Shown here: positions 1 to 6,641 of the stretch, piece by piece
Numbering within the stretch: the stretch's first letter is position 1
Layout of the letters: each line of letters begins with the position of its first letter
Assembly: GCA_036266155.1 (NCBI GenBank)
Contig: DATANR010000421.1
Coordinates: forward strand, 1-16,898
From: SIAJ01 sp036266155
GTDB taxonomy: Bacteria; Planctomycetota; Planctomycetia; Gemmatales; Gemmataceae
Length of the DNA: 16,898 nt
Direction of reading: 5' to 3'
The notes under the pieces: model-generated
Told to the model about the DNA's origin: nothing
The model's database searches: none
What the model saw: only the letters and a program-made list of their open reading frames with translations
Position numbers and translations under genes: made by a program

Positions 1-100
1 CGCCAAGCAATTCCCTCGTTTCAAATCGCCAGCCTTCTCCCATTTGCTTTCGCTCGGTGATCCTGTTACGCTGACCACGTCCCTCTGGAACTACGCCATG

Positions 101-472
101 ATGCGCCTCGGGTTCTTCGCATTGGTCGCCGTCGCTGTCGCAACCGCCTCAGCACAAACGCCCCAACCGAAAATCGAGGTATCGGCATCCGGCACGGGAA
201 CGAGCCAGGGTAACGGCACGGTCACCGTCTCGGGATCGTTGACGATTCCGGCCGGTTGGCAGCTGTCGATTCACACCGTCACGGTCCGCTTTCAGAAAGA
301 CGGTGGCGGCAAAACGTTGAACGCGTTGATCCCGGTCAAGGGCAGCAATTTCACGCAAAAGGTCGACTTGAAATCGGGTTCCTACAAGATTTGGGCCGTC
401 ATCGACGTTAAGGACACCGACGGCCGCGAGAAGCAGATTTCCAGTGAACCGCAAAGCGTCGCCATCCCGTGA
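101..472 (+). CDS. Small secreted protein of unknown function
   Basis: The protein is about 123 residues. It opens with a short basic start and a hydrophobic stretch ending in an Ala-rich cleavage-like site (TASAQ), so it is probably exported by the Sec route. The mature part alternates polar and hydrophobic residues (IEVSASGTG, VTVSGSLTIPAGW, SYKIWAVIDVKDTDG), which suggests a small all-beta, Ig-like or carbohydrate-binding-like sandwich; no family is recognised. Two adjacent ATGs (98 and 101) are possible starts. An in-frame ATG at 44 would add a non-signal-like leader and bury the signal peptide, so it is disfavoured. The ribosome binding site is weak. The stop codon lies just before the REP-like repeat at 476. 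Function is unknown. Confidence 0.65.
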   Translation: MRLGFFALVAVAVATASAQTPQPKIEVSASGTGTSQGNGTVTVSGSLTIPAGWQLSIHTVTVRFQKDGGGKTLNALIPVKGSNFTQKVDLKSGSYKIWAVIDVKDTDGREKQISSEPQSVAIP

Positions 473-475
473 ACC

Positions 476-572
476 TAGCCCTCTCGCTCCGCGAGAGGAA
501 TGCAAGCTCGACCCCGAAGGGACGCACCGCACAAAGGCAGCGTTGCTTACCTCTCGCGGAGCGAGAGGGCTA
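476..572. repeat. REP-like inverted repeat pair (BIME-like)
   Basis: A 23-base arm at 476-498 is the exact reverse complement of the arm at 550-572, with 51 bases between them. Each arm is itself a hairpin: an 8-bp stem CCTCTCGC/GCGAGAGG closed by a 3-base loop. Paired palindromes in opposite orientation are the layout of bacterial REP doublets (BIMEs), which are mobilised by RAYT transposases. No transposase is present here, so the assignment rests on structure alone. The element fills the gap between the small secreted gene and the DUF1559 gene. Confidence 0.7.
563..568 (+). promoter_or_regulatory. Ribosome binding site of the DUF1559 gene, inside the repeat
   Basis: GAGAGG lies 5 bases before the ATG at 574 and forms the 3' strand of the right-hand repeat hairpin. 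It supports 574 as the start over the upstream in-frame GTG at 469. It also means the start site could be masked when the hairpin folds. Confidence 0.45.
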
Positions 573-573
573 C

Positions 574-1452
574 ATGAGAGCCCCCATGCGTCGCCAAGCG
601 TTTACGTTGATCGAATTATTGGTGGTGATCGCCATCATTGGCATCCTCGTCGGCCTATTGCTGCCGGCCGTCCAGAAGATTCGTGACGCGGCCAATCGCG
701 CCAAGAGCTTGAACAACCTCAAGCAAATCGGACTGGCGACGCACAACTACCAGTCGGCTCACGACTACTTCCCGTCGGTCAATGGGCAGCCGGCGGCGAT
801 CTATCACGGCGAATCGCTGTTCATCGCGATTGCGCCGTACATCGAGCAAAAGAGCGAATCGTTCTACCAGGGATTCATCCGGACCTACGTCAGTCCGGCT
901 GATCCGACGGTGTTCGCGAACCTGACTAGCGCTCCGATCCCGGTCGCGTCGTACGCGGCCAACGCCCAGGTGTTTCAGGGCGTGCCGACCTTTGCGACGT
1001 TCGTTGACGGCACGAGCCAGACGATCGCGTTTGCCGAGCACTATGCGTACGACTGCAGCGGCGTCACTTATTCGGCCGAGAAGTCGCTGAGCTTCAACCC
1101 AGTGCTGCGTCGCGCGACCTTCGCGGATGCCGGGCCTATTTTGGATGGCAATACTTTTGACGACGTGTACCCGGTGACGGGGCCGATGGGCACGCAACCG
1201 AGCGAGCCGGGATTAACCTTTCAAGTGCTGCCGCGCTTTGGCGGCAACACCGGCTTCTTGACGGAGTATGGCGGCCCGGTGCCGGCGCCCGGCTATTGCG
1301 ACTCGCGGATTCCGCAAACCCCGCATCGCGGCGGTATGCTCGCCGCGATGGGCGACGGCAGCGTGCGGACGATTGCACCAACGGTCGACGTCAACGTCTT
1401 CTGGGGTGCCGTCACACCGGCAGGCGGCGAGGCGATTGGGTTGGATCGGTAG
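574..1452 (+). CDS. DUF1559 protein with prepilin-type N-terminus
   Basis: This 292-residue protein starts with a short basic leader and the prepilin motif RRQAFTLIELLVVIAIIGIL. Cleavage by a prepilin peptidase would fall after Ala9, leaving Phe at +1 and Glu14 at +5. The hydrophobic helix runs to about residue 32 and is followed by the family signature LLPAVQKIRDAANRAKSLNN and LKQIGLATHNY. The C-terminus carries the DUF1559 ending GGMLAAMGDGSVRTIAP and a closing Trp-containing strand. DUF1559 proteins (SBP_bac_10 type) are very numerous in planctomycetes and look like type II pseudopilins carrying a beta-rich extracellular domain; their precise role is not established. Start choice: ATG 574 has a ribosome binding site 5 bases upstream, whereas an extended start at GTG 469 would translate the repeat. 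ATG 586 is an alternative. A hairpin follows directly at the stop codon. Confidence 0.9.
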   Translation: MRAPMRRQAFTLIELLVVIAIIGILVGLLLPAVQKIRDAANRAKSLNNLKQIGLATHNYQSAHDYFPSVNGQPAAIYHGESLFIAIAPYIEQKSESFYQGFIRTYVSPADPTVFANLTSAPIPVASYAANAQVFQGVPTFATFVDGTSQTIAFAEHYAYDCSGVTYSAEKSLSFNPVLRRATFADAGPILDGNTFDDVYPVTGPMGTQPSEPGLTFQVLPRFGGNTGFLTEYGGPVPAPGYCDSRIPQTPHRGGMLAAMGDGSVRTIAPTVDVNVFWGAVTPAGGEAIGLDR

Positions 1453-1471
1453 CGACGTCCGGGGGCGTCGC
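1452..1471 (+). terminator. Possible terminator hairpin after the DUF1559 gene
   Basis: GCGACG (1452-1457) pairs with CGTCGC (1466-1471) across an 8-base G-rich loop, beginning at the last base of the stop codon. There is no T-tract, so intrinsic termination is uncertain. A second small hairpin (TGCCAG/CTGGCA) lies at 1537-1553. Confidence 0.3.
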
Positions 1472-1745
1472 CAGGAAACTGCTTTGTAAACCGACTTGGA
1501 CCTTTTTGATGCGGACCTCGCGGTGTCAGCGCGGGTTGCCAGCGCTTCTGGCACTAGAAGTGAAATCTCGGTTTTTCACCCCATCTTCTTTGGCCGTAAA
1601 GACATAGGCGCAAGAATTCAAACAGAGATGGCCAACCCCGGTATCTGTTTGGCCATCTCTCAATTCTTGGCCATCTCTCAATTCTGGATGAAATGAATCT
1701 GCCACGCCTGGCGAAGTGTGTCATTACAAGCCCTGTTGGGCCACA
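1453..1745. other. Spacer between convergent genes, repeat-bearing
   Basis: No convincing gene is present: the short open frames here lack start signals and protein-like composition. The spacer holds small hairpins (1452-1471, 1537-1553) and the inverted and direct repeat cluster at 1612-1685. It is noticeably more AT-rich than the flanking genes. Confidence 0.6.
1612..1685. repeat. Inverted repeat plus 18-bp tandem duplication
   Basis: AGAGATGGCCAA (1624-1635) is the reverse complement of TTGGCCATCTCT (1649-1660), forming a 12-bp stem with a 13-base loop. The right arm with its AATTC tail is then repeated directly with an 18-base period (1649-1666 and 1667-1684). The flanking AAGAATT at 1612-1618 extends the symmetry imperfectly. 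AAACAG (1620-1625) can alternatively pair with CTGTTT (1645-1650). It could act as a bidirectional terminator between the convergent genes or be a remnant of a small repeat element. Confidence 0.6.
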
Positions 1746-2699
1746 TCAGGGCGACTTCAGGTACGTCACGCCGATATCGACCTGCACAAAGCCGAGCGAC
1801 CGGAACAAGCGGGCCGCGGTCTCTTCGCCATCGGGAACCTGCACCTCGACGACGGCGAAATACTGTTCCTGGAGATGACGCAAGAGTTGGGCGAGCAGAA
1901 ACTTGCCAAGTCCCTGACTCCGCAGATCGTTGCGAACCTGCACGTCGAGCACGCCCGCCGGCGGAGCGCCCCAGCGCCAGCCGTAGTCGGTCATTTCCCA
2001 GAAGAGTGCGCGAGCGGCCGTCTGACCGGTCGCCTTGTCGTCGATGCGAAATTCGAACGGCTCGAGCGGGCCGAACACCGCCTCGCGGAACCATGTGCCG
2101 AGTCGCGCTTGCGGCAGGGCCTGTCCTTCGTACTTGCGCCGCAGGAGCCCGAAGCGGGAATCGACGATGTTCAACGGCATGTCGAGCCGGCGATCGAAGA
2201 TGTTGACGCGGCGATCCGGCCGATAGCCATTCTTCAAGAGAAACGGTTCGATTTCCGGATCGCTCTTGAGAAAGCCGGCCGCGTTGCTGCCGCCATACAC
2301 GCCGACATAGAACGGCTTGTTCGGCCGTGCCGCGCCGGCGCGCAGACTGCTGGAACCACGGTCGCGCAGGTAGGTTTCCGCACGGCGCAGCATTTCGGAG
2401 CCGACGCCCGTGCGTCGGCAATCGGGCCGCACCGCGATGGCGCAGATCACTCCCACGGATTGGTCGAGGGCGGACTCGTCATCATTCGGCCCGAAGCCTG
2501 CATGGGCGAAGCCGGTGATTTTGCCGGCATCGTCCTCGGCGACGATGAAGCCGGCCGGATCGAAGTACGGCTTGTTGAACACGGCATTTTCGAGGGCCGT
2601 GTGCGAGCGCAACTCGACCGCGCCGCGGTGAGTCAGAGCCTCGTTCCAGAGCGCGACCAGCGCTGGGGGATCCGCATTCCGGAAGTGGCGGTAGCGCAT
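1746..2699 (-). CDS. Tandem GNAT-domain N-acetyltransferase
   Basis: The 317-residue protein contains two GNAT folds in series. The N-terminal domain (about 1-150) has the acetyl-CoA pyrophosphate-binding motif A as VRPDCRRTGVGSEML (R95-x-x-G98-x-G100). The C-terminal domain (about 165-317) has VRNDLRSQGLGKFLL (R260-x-x-G263-x-G265), followed by the usual AARLFRSLGF ending. Both P-loop-like motifs look intact, so both halves could bind acetyl-CoA. Tandem GNATs include mycothiol synthase, but nothing here points to that substrate. The ATG at 2699 is chosen because homologous-looking sequence begins there (MRYRHFRNADPPAL); the longer open frame to 2819 runs through the hairpin at 2791-2821 and looks non-coding. 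The ribosome binding site is weak (GAGG about 11 bases upstream). The substrate is unknown. Confidence 0.85.
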   Translation of the reverse strand: MRYRHFRNADPPALVALWNEALTHRGAVELRSHTALENAVFNKPYFDPAGFIVAEDDAGKITGFAHAGFGPNDDESALDQSVGVICAIAVRPDCRRTGVGSEMLRRAETYLRDRGSSSLRAGAARPNKPFYVGVYGGSNAAGFLKSDPEIEPFLLKNGYRPDRRVNIFDRRLDMPLNIVDSRFGLLRRKYEGQALPQARLGTWFREAVFGPLEPFEFRIDDKATGQTAARALFWEMTDYGWRWGAPPAGVLDVQVRNDLRSQGLGKFLLAQLLRHLQEQYFAVVEVQVPDGEETAARLFRSLGFVQVDIGVTYLKSP

Positions 2700-2774
2700 C
2701 GCGAAAAGGCCTCGGATGCACCGCCGGACGGGAGAGGATCGCGAAGCCGAAACGACCGGGGTGTGCGTGCGAGT

Positions 2775-2780
2775 AGTATA
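2775..2780 (-). promoter_or_regulatory. Candidate -10 element for the GNAT gene
   Basis: On the minus strand this reads TATACT, a close match to the bacterial -10 consensus, 75 bases upstream of the GNAT start. No good -35 box is seen at the expected distance. It lies just past the hairpin that follows the upstream gene, a sensible place for a promoter. Confidence 0.25.
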
Positions 2781-2790
2781 CCGGGCAGTC

Positions 2791-2821
2791 GCGTGAGCGG
2801 CCGAACCGCGGCCGCTCACGC
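2791..2821 (-). terminator. Strong hairpin after the exported-protein gene
   Basis: A perfect 13-bp GC-rich stem (2791-2803 with 2809-2821) closes a 5-base loop. It begins 7 bases after the minus-strand stop codon at 2829-2831, between two minus-strand genes. There is no T-tract on either side, so it may work as a Rho-assisted or mRNA-stabilising structure and not as a classical intrinsic terminator. Confidence 0.55.
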
Positions 2822-2828
2822 CGAGCGA

Positions 2829-4553
2829 TCATTCGTCAATCTTGGGTTTCCGCACGGCCGGAGGAGCGGCGACGGCCGGCGGAGCGGCAACGGCCGGAGC
2901 CGCCGGTTTGGCCTCAGTCGCGAAGGTGCCGAGGCCCATCATGATGAAGCTGCCGAGATTGATGCGGGCCTTCACCTTGAGTCGGTCGCCGCCTTCGACA
3001 GTGACCTGCATTCCGCTCATGCTCATGGACTCGATGTAGCCGACGCCAAAGGCGCCGCGACCGTTCTGACCGTCCGCCGGGAACATTTTCTTCAAGAGCG
3101 CAGCCGCCTTCTTGGGATCCGACGTGCTGTCGAACACCGCTGCCGGCCCGCGCTTGGCTTCGACGGCTTCCTTCAACAGCTTCATTCCGTCGGGCCCGTA
3201 AGACGCGTAAAGGGCGTCCTTACCAAACGCGAAATAGGCCTTCTGGCCCTTGCCAAAGATCGACTTGGCGATGTCGCCGGCCTCGTCCGAGAGATCGATC
3301 TCGTGAACGCTGAGGTCGCCTAGCTTGCTAGCATCGAATTTGAAATAAGCGCTCGCCTGGCCGGGCAGCACTTTGGACGCCTCGCGGATCGCTTTCTCAA
3401 GTTGCGCACCTTCCTTGCAGTGGACAGCGCCGACGGCCGTGTAGAAGCCGTCCTTGTTCGGCCCGCGAATGGCGGCCGCCAGGTCCATTTCGCCGGAAGA
3501 ATAGGTGGCTAGGAGCGACTTGAAGAACGCATCCTTGAGGGCGACGGCCTCCGCGGGAGCATTGCCCCCAAAGGTCGCTTCCTTTTGGCCGAACTCAATG
3601 AGCTTGGCGATCGCTTCTTTCGCTTCGTCCGCGAACAGGGGCGCCGAAATGTAGAGCCGTTGAACGTAGTCGTCGCCCACGAGGCTGGCGAAGCGATTGG
3701 TGGTCGGGCCGCGTTTCTTGATGGCCTCGGCAAGTGGCGACTTGGCCACGCCGTCCACGGTCATTTCAACGAAGACGTCGCCGGTCTTGGTATCGGCTTC
3801 GACGCGGAACGCGAGTTCCTTGCCTTCGTCGCATAGGTCCTTCAGCCACCTTAGAGCCAGATTGCGAGCCGAGGTAAAAGCCGCTTTGAGTTCCGGCTCC
3901 ATGATCGCTTCGTGGAGTTGGTCCGTATGTTCGCGCACCAGACCGACAAGCGCTTTCTTGGTCGTCGCCGGCACGCGGTCGAGTTTCAACGCCAAATAGA
4001 GCGGCGCTTTCTCCTTGTCGTTGATCACATCCTTTGGATCGAGAATGGTTTTGAGATCCAGCACGTCGCCGCCGCCGATCGCGATGTAGGCATACTCTTT
4101 GTGAAAGCGCCCGGTGATCGGGAACGGTACGTCCGGCGGCACGACGATCTCAAAAGTGCCGGCCTCGGTGCCCTTGTTGAACGGTATCTCAAACTGAGTG
4201 AGCATGTCGAAGAACTGCTTCTCGCCTGGCGTGGGGATCAGCAGCACTCCGCGGCACTTCGTCAGTTCCGGCTCGAGAATGCCGTACATCCCAAACGGCC
4301 GGCGGGGATCGACGCCGGGCAGTTTCTGAAAATCCAGCTGGGGCAACGCATGTTGTTCAAATTGCTTGTAAAGTTCGTCGCCGGCGACGTTTTTCACCAG
4401 CGTCTTGGTCATTTCCAGGAGGTCGTGCAGCGACCGGGCCTGGCCGATGACCGCGGGCCCCTCGGGCTTTTCACCAGGCCTGGGTGCGGCGTTGAGCGGC
4501 GCGGCAGCCAGAAAAAGCACGGCGATCGGTAGGCGTTGCAGCGAGCGAAGCAT
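2829..4553 (-). CDS. Large exported protein of unknown function
   Basis: The 574-residue protein begins with a clear signal peptide (MLRSLQRLPIAVLFLAAAPLNA, cleavage near residue 23). The rest is soluble, rich in Lys, Asp and Glu, with alternating helical and strand-like segments and no membrane helix apart from a mildly hydrophobic GSFIMMGLGTFA near the end. The last 30 residues form an Ala/Pro tail with a repeated six-residue unit (APPAVA), followed by RKPKIDE. No catalytic motif or named family is recognised; proteins of this general type occur in planctomycetes as periplasmic hypotheticals. The start at 4553 is preferred because GAGG lies 6 bases upstream and the signal peptide then begins at residue 1; the longer frame from 4610 adds a non-signal leader. 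The nucleotidyltransferase gene ends 49 bases upstream on the same strand, so the two may be co-transcribed. A strong hairpin follows the stop. Confidence 0.8.
   Translation of the reverse strand: MLRSLQRLPIAVLFLAAAPLNAAPRPGEKPEGPAVIGQARSLHDLLEMTKTLVKNVAGDELYKQFEQHALPQLDFQKLPGVDPRRPFGMYGILEPELTKCRGVLLIPTPGEKQFFDMLTQFEIPFNKGTEAGTFEIVVPPDVPFPITGRFHKEYAYIAIGGGDVLDLKTILDPKDVINDKEKAPLYLALKLDRVPATTKKALVGLVREHTDQLHEAIMEPELKAAFTSARNLALRWLKDLCDEGKELAFRVEADTKTGDVFVEMTVDGVAKSPLAEAIKKRGPTTNRFASLVGDDYVQRLYISAPLFADEAKEAIAKLIEFGQKEATFGGNAPAEAVALKDAFFKSLLATYSSGEMDLAAAIRGPNKDGFYTAVGAVHCKEGAQLEKAIREASKVLPGQASAYFKFDASKLGDLSVHEIDLSDEAGDIAKSIFGKGQKAYFAFGKDALYASYGPDGMKLLKEAVEAKRGPAAVFDSTSDPKKAAALLKKMFPADGQNGRGAFGVGYIESMSMSGMQVTVEGGDRLKVKARINLGSFIMMGLGTFATEAKPAAPAVAAPPAVAAPPAVRKPKIDE
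2854..2898. repeat. 18-bp in-frame tandem repeat
   Basis: About 2.5 copies of an 18-base unit with one or two differences per copy lie inside the exported-protein gene and encode the APPAVA repeats of its C-terminal tail. The period is a multiple of three, so copy-number change would keep the frame. Confidence 0.7.
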
Positions 4554-4602
4554 GTGGCACCTCATGGGGCAGATCAAGTTCCGGAGTAAGGCACTTCGTC
4601 GT

Positions 4603-5190
4603 TCAACCATCGGGATTGTCGAGAATGTTGCGAAGGCGCTCGGCTAACTCGGGCTGCAGGCGATCAATCCAGGTGTCGTCGATCAAGTCGACGCCAATCA
4701 AGTCTCGAATGTGCGTTCGATCCTTATCGCGGTTAGAAGTGAGCTTCATCCGCACCAACGATTCCAATGCCAGCACTCGAAAAGGCGGCGCCAGATCGTG
4801 CGGTTCGATGTCGGGCGCAGCCTCAGCGTAATCGCGGCGGACCTTCTCGCGGGCGAACAAAACATGTACCGCATCACGAGCCTTGGCGTCCGCGCCGTCG
4901 AGAAACATGTCGATCCCGGCCGAATGACGATAGACAAATCCAACGGCTTCTAGCGCTGCTCGGGCCGCGGGGAGGTCAGGACGTCGGAGCAGGATATCGA
5001 CGTCTTGCGTGTTGCGCACGGCAGCGCGGTCGACACGCGCGACCCAAACCGCCACGGCGTTGCCGCCGATGACGGCATACGGCACGCCGGCTGTATCGAG
5101 CGCGGCAGTTGCCCGGAGAAGTCGATCGCGAACGTTTTCCACGGCGCGCACCATGCGTTCGAGGACATCTTCGGCCGCTAGCGTTTGCAT
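4603..5190 (-). CDS. Nucleotidyltransferase-fold protein (AbiEii/MNT-like)
   Basis: The 195-residue protein shows the signature of the polymerase-beta-like nucleotidyltransferase superfamily: the YAVIGGNAVAVW loop (GGN at 42-44), then TQDVDILL with the metal-binding D63-x-D65 pair. A later conserved-looking RDKDRTHIRDLIG segment (154-166) resembles the KD-containing helix of AbiEii-like and related families. Members of this fold include type IV toxin-antitoxin toxins and antibiotic nucleotidyltransferases, but many are uncharacterised. No AbiEi-type antitoxin gene is adjacent, so a toxin role is not supported by context. ATG 5190 is taken as the start; the frame to 5241 would overlap the divergent hemF start and lacks any ribosome binding site. 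The 49-base divergent spacer contains a short dyad (GATA-N3-TATC, 5194-5204). The exported-protein gene follows on the same strand. Confidence 0.75.
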   Translation of the reverse strand: MQTLAAEDVLERMVRAVENVRDRLLRATAALDTAGVPYAVIGGNAVAVWVARVDRAAVRNTQDVDILLRRPDLPAARAALEAVGFVYRHSAGIDMFLDGADAKARDAVHVLFAREKVRRDYAEAAPDIEPHDLAPPFRVLALESLVRMKLTSNRDKDRTHIRDLIGVDLIDDTWIDRLQPELAERLRNILDNPDG

Positions 5191-5239
5191 AGGGATATGG
5201 TATCTCGACCAGCCCGTTTCCTTCCATGCAATTCCCACC

Positions 5240-6136
5240 ATGACGCTTTCCGAACTTCATCCCGCCGCCGTCGACTACTTCCGCGGGCTCCAGGATCGCA
5301 TCTGTACCGGGCTCGAAGCCGCCGATGGAACGGGCAGATTTCGCGAGGACTCGTGGGCCCGTGAAGGCGGCGGCGGCGGGCGTTCACGCGTCCTGATTGA
5401 CGGCGAGGTCTTCGAGAAGGCGGGCGTCAACTTCTCCGAAGTGTTCGGCGAAATGTCTCCCGAGTTCGCCAAGCAAATCCCCGGTGAAGGCAGCAAGTTC
5501 TCGGCGACCGGTATGTCGCTCGTCTTACACCCACGCAATCCGCATGTGCCGACGGTACACGCCAATTTTCGTTTGTTGACGAAGGGCGAGCACGCCTGGT
5601 TCGGCGGCGGCGCCGACCTGACGCCGTACTATCCCGTGCTCGAGGACGTAGTTTACTTCCACAAAACGTGGAAGACCGTGTGCGACCGCCATGCGCCACA
5701 AGTGGACTACGCGGACATGAAGCGTGCGTGCGATGAGTATTTTCACCTGCCCCATCGCGGCGAGGCGCGTGGCGTCGGCGGCATCTTCTTCGATTACAAG
5801 TCGGGTGATATGGATCGATGGTTTGCTTTCGTCCGCGATGCCGGCGACACCTTCTTGTCGAGCTACGTGCCGATCGTCGGTCGCCGGAGGAGCACGGCCT
5901 ATGGCGAACGCGAGCGTCAGTTCCAGGAATATCGCCGGGGACGTTATGTCGAGTTCAACCTGCTCTATGACCGCGGCACCGTGTTCGGCCTGAAGACCGG
6001 CGGCCGCGTCGAATCGATCCTGATGTCCTTGCCGCCGACCGTGCGATACTGGTACGACTTCCGTCCTGAACCCGGCACGAAGGAAGCGGAACTGACCGGA
6101 TACTGGTTGCAACCACGCGACTGGGCCGAGATGTAA
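5240..6136 (+). CDS. hemF: Coproporphyrinogen III oxidase, oxygen-dependent
   Basis: The enzyme decarboxylates two propionate side chains of coproporphyrinogen III to vinyls using O2, giving protoporphyrinogen IX; it acts in the cytoplasm in heme synthesis. The 298-residue length matches the usual bacterial HemF (about 300). Family blocks are present in order: WAREGGGGGRSRVL (39-52), FEKAGVNFSEVFG, LVLHPRNPHVPTVHANFR (94-111), WFGGGADLTPYY (120-131), CDEYFHLPHRGEARGVGGIFFD (164-185) and RRGRYVEFNLLYDRGTVFGL (232-251), ending in ESILMSLPP. His97, His107, His141 and His172 correspond to the conserved histidines of the family. ATG 5240 is chosen because homology begins at once (MTLSELHPAAVDYFRGLQDR) and the longer frame overlaps the divergent gene; its ribosome binding site is weak. 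Dependence on O2 suits the aerobic respiratory operon downstream, though a 505-base spacer separates them. Confidence 0.97.
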   Translation: MTLSELHPAAVDYFRGLQDRICTGLEAADGTGRFREDSWAREGGGGGRSRVLIDGEVFEKAGVNFSEVFGEMSPEFAKQIPGEGSKFSATGMSLVLHPRNPHVPTVHANFRLLTKGEHAWFGGGADLTPYYPVLEDVVYFHKTWKTVCDRHAPQVDYADMKRACDEYFHLPHRGEARGVGGIFFDYKSGDMDRWFAFVRDAGDTFLSSYVPIVGRRRSTAYGERERQFQEYRRGRYVEFNLLYDRGTVFGLKTGGRVESILMSLPPTVRYWYDFRPEPGTKEAELTGYWLQPRDWAEM

Positions 6137-6641
6137 AAAGTCGGCAGCGCCGCATCGTGCCGATTCGCCACCATAGCGAAGGTCGACGAGGTTTTTGAGC
6201 CCCAGCAGTTGGCGATCTTCCTTTTCGAAAAAGTGCGTTTTCCGCGGGTTTTTGGGTAAGGTCGCCAAGATCGCCACGGTTTTGCCACACCCTCCCTGAT
6301 GATTGCATTTCATTGCGTGCGACAGTCCCAAAAGTCCACGGACATCCGTCCGTGAACTTGATGGTTGGACCGTTTTTCTCAATTCCGGTCAGCAGTTCCT
6401 CTGGCGTTTCTCAGGAGTGAGGAAACTCAAACCGATTCCAAGTCGAGAGTGCGCGTCTTTTCGTCTTTTTTCCCCGTCGACCACTGGCCGTGCCAGCGCT
6501 GCCCCACACAATACTTCAACGCCGACGATCCCTGCGCTGAGAAAACTGAACTCGATAGTCAGCGCTGCCGATGGTTGTCTGGTCGCTCGGCTTGCGGTTT
6601 GCTCGAATGCGTCCGATCCGTGGACCACGGAGTCGATCGGA
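6137..6641. other. 505-base spacer without a convincing gene
   Basis: Open frames on both strands here are Ser/Arg-rich and lack start signals. Structures seen are: a weak hairpin just after hemF (6139-6146 with 6158-6165, one G-T pair); a 10-bp inverted repeat TGGCGATCTT (6210-6219) with AAGATCGCCA (6267-6276) enclosing the palindrome TTTTCGAAAA (6222-6231); and a hairpin CACGGAC/GTCCGTG at 6337-6354 with a 4-base loop. T-rich runs (near 6190, 6255, 6370, 6465) set it apart in composition from the neighbouring genes. The promoter of the respiratory operon probably lies here, but no clear -35/-10 pair is visible. Confidence 0.6.
6337..6354. repeat. Small perfect hairpin, REP-like
   Basis: CACGGAC (6337-6343) pairs with GTCCGTG (6348-6354) across an ATCC loop. 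It is a compact GC-rich palindrome in non-coding DNA, compatible with a repetitive extragenic element or a terminator lacking a T-tract. Confidence 0.4.

Noticed and set aside
1624..1685. CRISPR-like repeat
   Set aside because: There are only two direct copies of 18 bases with no spacer between them and no cas gene nearby.
1716..3323. Long plus-strand open frame of 535 codons
   Set aside because: It runs antisense across the GNAT gene and the exported-protein gene, whose minus-strand products have clear motifs and a signal peptide. Its own translation is Arg/Ala/His-rich with no domain; it is a GC-driven shadow.
5525..6382. Minus-strand open frame opposite hemF and the following spacer
   Set aside because: Most of it is antisense to hemF. 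The spacer part (about 6140-6380) could be a repeat remnant but does not make a credible gene.
6303..6641. Upstream extension of the small membrane protein to 212 residues
   Set aside because: The added 113 residues are Ser/Thr/Arg-rich with no protein-like pattern and contain the hairpin at 6337-6354. The membrane pattern and a ribosome binding site both point to ATG 6642.
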